Source: a candidate division SR1 bacterium (GTDB lineage: Bacteria; Patescibacteriota; Gracilibacteria; Absconditabacterales; Absconditicoccaceae). Taken from it: DNA of 10,604 nt. Under the pieces are notes generated by a model that worked only from the letters and a program-made list of their open reading frames with translations, made no database searches and was not told the DNA's origin. The position numbers were made by a program, and so were the translations under genes. Shown piece after piece: positions 8,326 to 10,604 of this stretch; position 1 is the stretch's first letter; every line of letters begins with the position of its first letter. The stretch is from contig PDOX01000044.1 of assembly GCA_002746475.1 (NCBI GenBank), forward strand, positions 1 to 10,604, given 5' to 3'.

Positions 8326-8904
8326 TTATTCTTTTACAATTGCTTCTATTGCAGCATAGTCATATTCTTCCTTTTCATTTGCAAGAATATATACTTTATC
8401 TCCTGGATTTCCTTTGAAGAAATTTACTGCTGCCTGGTTAACAAAAAATACTCCTCATTCATCAGCTACCACGATACTTTTCCCTTCTTCATCTAATGAT
8501 AGTGTTCCTTTGAGATATTTTCTTTCTACAGGGTGAATAAGTTTATAAATAAATTTTCCATCTTCTAAAATTTTTAATTTTAATTTATCTCCTGCAACAA
8601 GTTTTGTTTTACTAGAATAATTCATCGGAACAGGGTATTTTTTCATCTCTGGACCAACCATAAAATATCCATCAAAAATTCATTCTATTACTTGAATATT
8701 TCCTTCTTCATAACTTTGAATATCGGTATTAATTGGTTTTAATTCTTCGTCCATGGTAAGAGATTTTTCATCATCTGGGTTAAATTTTTCTAACTTATTG
8801 AGAATAAATTTCACTCTCTTTACATCACTTTCAAGTTTCTTCATTGTATCTCCACAAAATCTAATCATTTGATTGTGTGTTTTCATTAATTCTTGATTGG
8901 TCAT
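8326..8904 (-). CDS. Conserved hypothetical protein of a probable CPR-specific family
   Basis: A 192-residue soluble protein without signal peptide or membrane segment. Residues 1-50 are predicted helical and charged (a possible coiled coil, LESDVKRVKFILNKLEKF). Residues about 70-190 are beta-rich, with VGPEMKKYPVPMNYSSKTKL followed by VAGDKLKLKI, then a second similar unit (GVFFVNQAAVNFFKGNPGDKVYIL). I recall similar uncharacterised proteins with the same PVP/NYSSKSKL pattern in other CPR genomes; this is from memory, not a search. The two half-units, each ending in a GDKL/GDKV strand turn, suggest an internal duplication of a small barrel. Two TGA glycines join what would otherwise be separate frames: one after QVIE (near 8680) and one after VADE (near 8455). 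A promoter lies upstream at 8956-8983. No function is assigned. Confidence 0.82.
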
Positions 8905-8955
8905 TTTTGTTTATCTTTTTATTAAAGTAAATATTGTTTTTTTATTGTATTTTTA

Positions 8956-8983
8956 AGTATACACAAAAATGTAATATTTACAA
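8956..8983 (-). promoter_or_regulatory. Putative sigma-70-type promoter for the 8326-8904 gene
   Basis: TTGTAA (8978-8983) and TATACT (8956-8961) are separated by 16 nt. It lies in the 112-nt gap after comM and would give a leader of about 45 nt, so this gene is probably transcribed independently of comM. No G-C-rich terminator hairpin was seen after comM. Confidence 0.5.
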
Positions 8984-9016
8984 ATTTTTTAAGATATTTT
9001 TTTAAATATACTTATC

Positions 9017-10546
9017 CTACCCTTGTACAAACATCGTTTTACTCCTATATTGCAAAGCTTCTGCGATATGGGAAGACTGAATATGTTCTTTTCCATCCAT
9101 ATCTGCGATGGTTCTGGCAAGTTTGATACTCCTATGAATAACTCTTGCAGAGAGATTCAGTTTGTCTGCTGCTCTGGTAAGTAAATCTTTTACTGGAGAG
9201 GTAAGGGTAATATATTCATCAATATGTTTTGCTGTCATGTGTGCATTAGAAAATATTTCTGTATTTTTGAATCTTTCTTGCTGGATTTTTCGTGCTTGAA
9301 TAACTTTTTCTCTGAGTTGTTCGCTGGATTCTATTTTTACTTTATTAAGGATTTTGTCTATATTTTGTCTCGGGATTTCTAGAATCATATCAATTCTATC
9401 TAGCAAAGGACCAGAAATTTTGGATTGATAGCGTTGAATTTCTCCCAAGGAACATTTACAAGTAATATCAGGATCTTTGTGATATCCACATTTACATGGA
9501 TTCATCGCTCCGACAAACATCACATTTGCAGGATATTGCACGGTTCCACTTGCACGAGAAATTGCAATCGTTTTGTCTTCTATAGGTTGCCTAAGCACTT
9601 CAAGGACTTCTCTCGGAAATTCAGTGAGTTCATCAAAAAAGAGAATTCATTTGTGTGCAAGTGATACTTCTCAGGGTCTGAGATATTGCCCTCCACCAAC
9701 AATAGCAACCTTAGAAGCGGTATGATGCACCTGTCTAAACGGACGATGGGTAATAAGGGGATTTTCTTTGTCTAATTTTCCTACTACTGAATAGATCTGA
9801 CTGACCTCTAGCATTTCTTTGAATGATAGGGGAGGAAGAATCCCTTGCAAAGCTTTACTCAGCATAGTTTTTCCACATCAGGGAGCACCAATCATGAGGA
9901 CATTATGCTGTCCTGCTGCCGCGATACTCATTGCCCTTTTTGCTACAAGATGCCCTTTGATATCTGCGAAATCTACCATTGCATGAGGTTTAGAAGCGAG
10001 TTGCTCTATCGGAGGATGATCTATAATTTGTGGGAGGATCTTTCCTTGGTCTACAAAGTCAACGATTTGTTGGAAATTTTTTAGGGGATAGACTTCAATA
10101 TTTGGAATATATTCCAGTTCATAACTATTTTCTTCTGGAATACAAAATTTAGTATAGCCTTGTTTGATAGCAGAGATTACTGCAGGAAGAATTCCATTTA
10201 CTCTCTTAATCGTTCCATCAAGTCCAAGCTCGCCGAAAAATAGCATCTCATCAAAAACTTTTGGAGTTTCTTGGATGAGTGAAAGCAGGGCTACTGCCAT
10301 AGGAAGATCAAAACTTGTTCCAATTTTCTTGACATCAGAAGGAGCGAGATTAAGAATAAATCTCTTAACGGGCAGTTGGAGTCAAATATTACGAAAAGTA
10401 GATCTAATTCTCTCTTTTGCTTCTTTGATACTGGCATCAGGGAGTCCGATAATTTCTATTCATGGAAGAGCTTTGCTACTATCTGCCTCTACGGTTACGA
10501 GGAAACTTTCTAGTCCAAGATTTGAAAAGGTTTTTATGGTTTGCAT
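9017..10546 (-). CDS. comM: ComM/YifB Mg-chelatase-like AAA+ ATPase
   Basis: A complete 509-residue homologue of ComM (E. coli YifB, about 506 aa). ComM is a hexameric ATPase that promotes branch migration of incoming DNA during natural transformation. Residues about 1-180 are the N-terminal ComM domain (KALPGIEIIGLPD, LNLAPSDVKK, FDLPMAVALL, GELGLDG). About 190-400 are the AAA+ module: Walker A GAPGCGKT (220-227), RPFRQVHH (268-275), Walker B ILFFDE (301-306), a four-Cys zinc-like element (CKC/CKC, 351-365) and the SGPLLDRID segment (378-386). About 440-509 are the C-terminal helical domain (LSARVIHRSIKLARTIAD). TGA encodes glycines 29, 55, 223, 292 and 300; G223 belongs to Walker A. The ATG at 10546 matches the family start. 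A TATAAT sits only 3 nt upstream. Tracts are more GC-rich than in the middle operon, fitting a conserved housekeeping gene. The start codon ATG has no Shine-Dalgarno sequence. Confidence 0.96.
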
Positions 10547-10604
10547 AATATTATAGTGTAGGTAAGTAAAAAATCATATATCTAAATAAACAAAAAAATA
10601 CTGT

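Noticed and set aside
1..10604. CRISPR array, insertion sequence, prophage or integration site
   Set aside because: No regularly spaced direct repeats, transposase, integrase or terminal inverted repeats were seen; tRNA genes show no duplicated 3' ends nearby.

Overview
The window most likely comes from a low-GC Candidate Phyla Radiation bacterium of the Gracilibacteria (BD1-5) / Absconditabacteria (SR1) type. Every protein gene contains in-frame UGA codons, about 40 in total. They fall where glycine is expected, including a glycine of the ComM Walker A motif. Genes end in UAA or UAG and none needs UGA as a stop. This is NCBI translation table 25 (UGA = Gly). Under the standard code most genes here would look broken into short ORFs; under table 25 each is one uninterrupted frame.

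Left part, minus strand (1-2931). A lepA (EF4) gene runs off the left edge. It begins directly at domain II, with an in-frame stop 24 nt upstream of its start codon, so the GTPase domain is absent. Upstream lies a 15-bp hairpin terminator, then a gene for a protein with a sigma-70 region 4 helix-turn-helix followed by two winged-helix/HARE-HTH-like modules. Next come a terminator, tRNA-Lys(CUU) and tRNA-His(GUG), the tRNAs sharing a good sigma-70-type promoter.

Middle part, plus strand (3191-8324). Three AT-rich genes are likely an operon: a small membrane-anchored extracellular protein, a 576-aa surface protein (signal peptide, Ig-like and fibronectin-III-like domains, C-terminal membrane anchor), and a 912-aa protein collinear with valyl-tRNA synthetase. 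The last has lost recognisable HIGH, GTDH, KMSKS, TTRPET and editing-pocket signatures, so it is the most unusual item here: a full-length, apparently degenerate ValRS. A hairpin terminator closes the unit.

Right part, minus strand (8326-10546). A 192-aa protein resembling a conserved but uncharacterised CPR family has its own promoter. A complete comM/yifB (Mg-chelatase-like AAA+ ATPase linked to DNA uptake and recombination) lies upstream of it.

No mobile element, CRISPR array or rRNA was seen. The two most notable observations, a G-domain-less LepA and a ValRS with degenerate catalytic and editing motifs, both concern translation, in a lineage with a recoded stop codon. Whether this is coincidence cannot be decided from the window.
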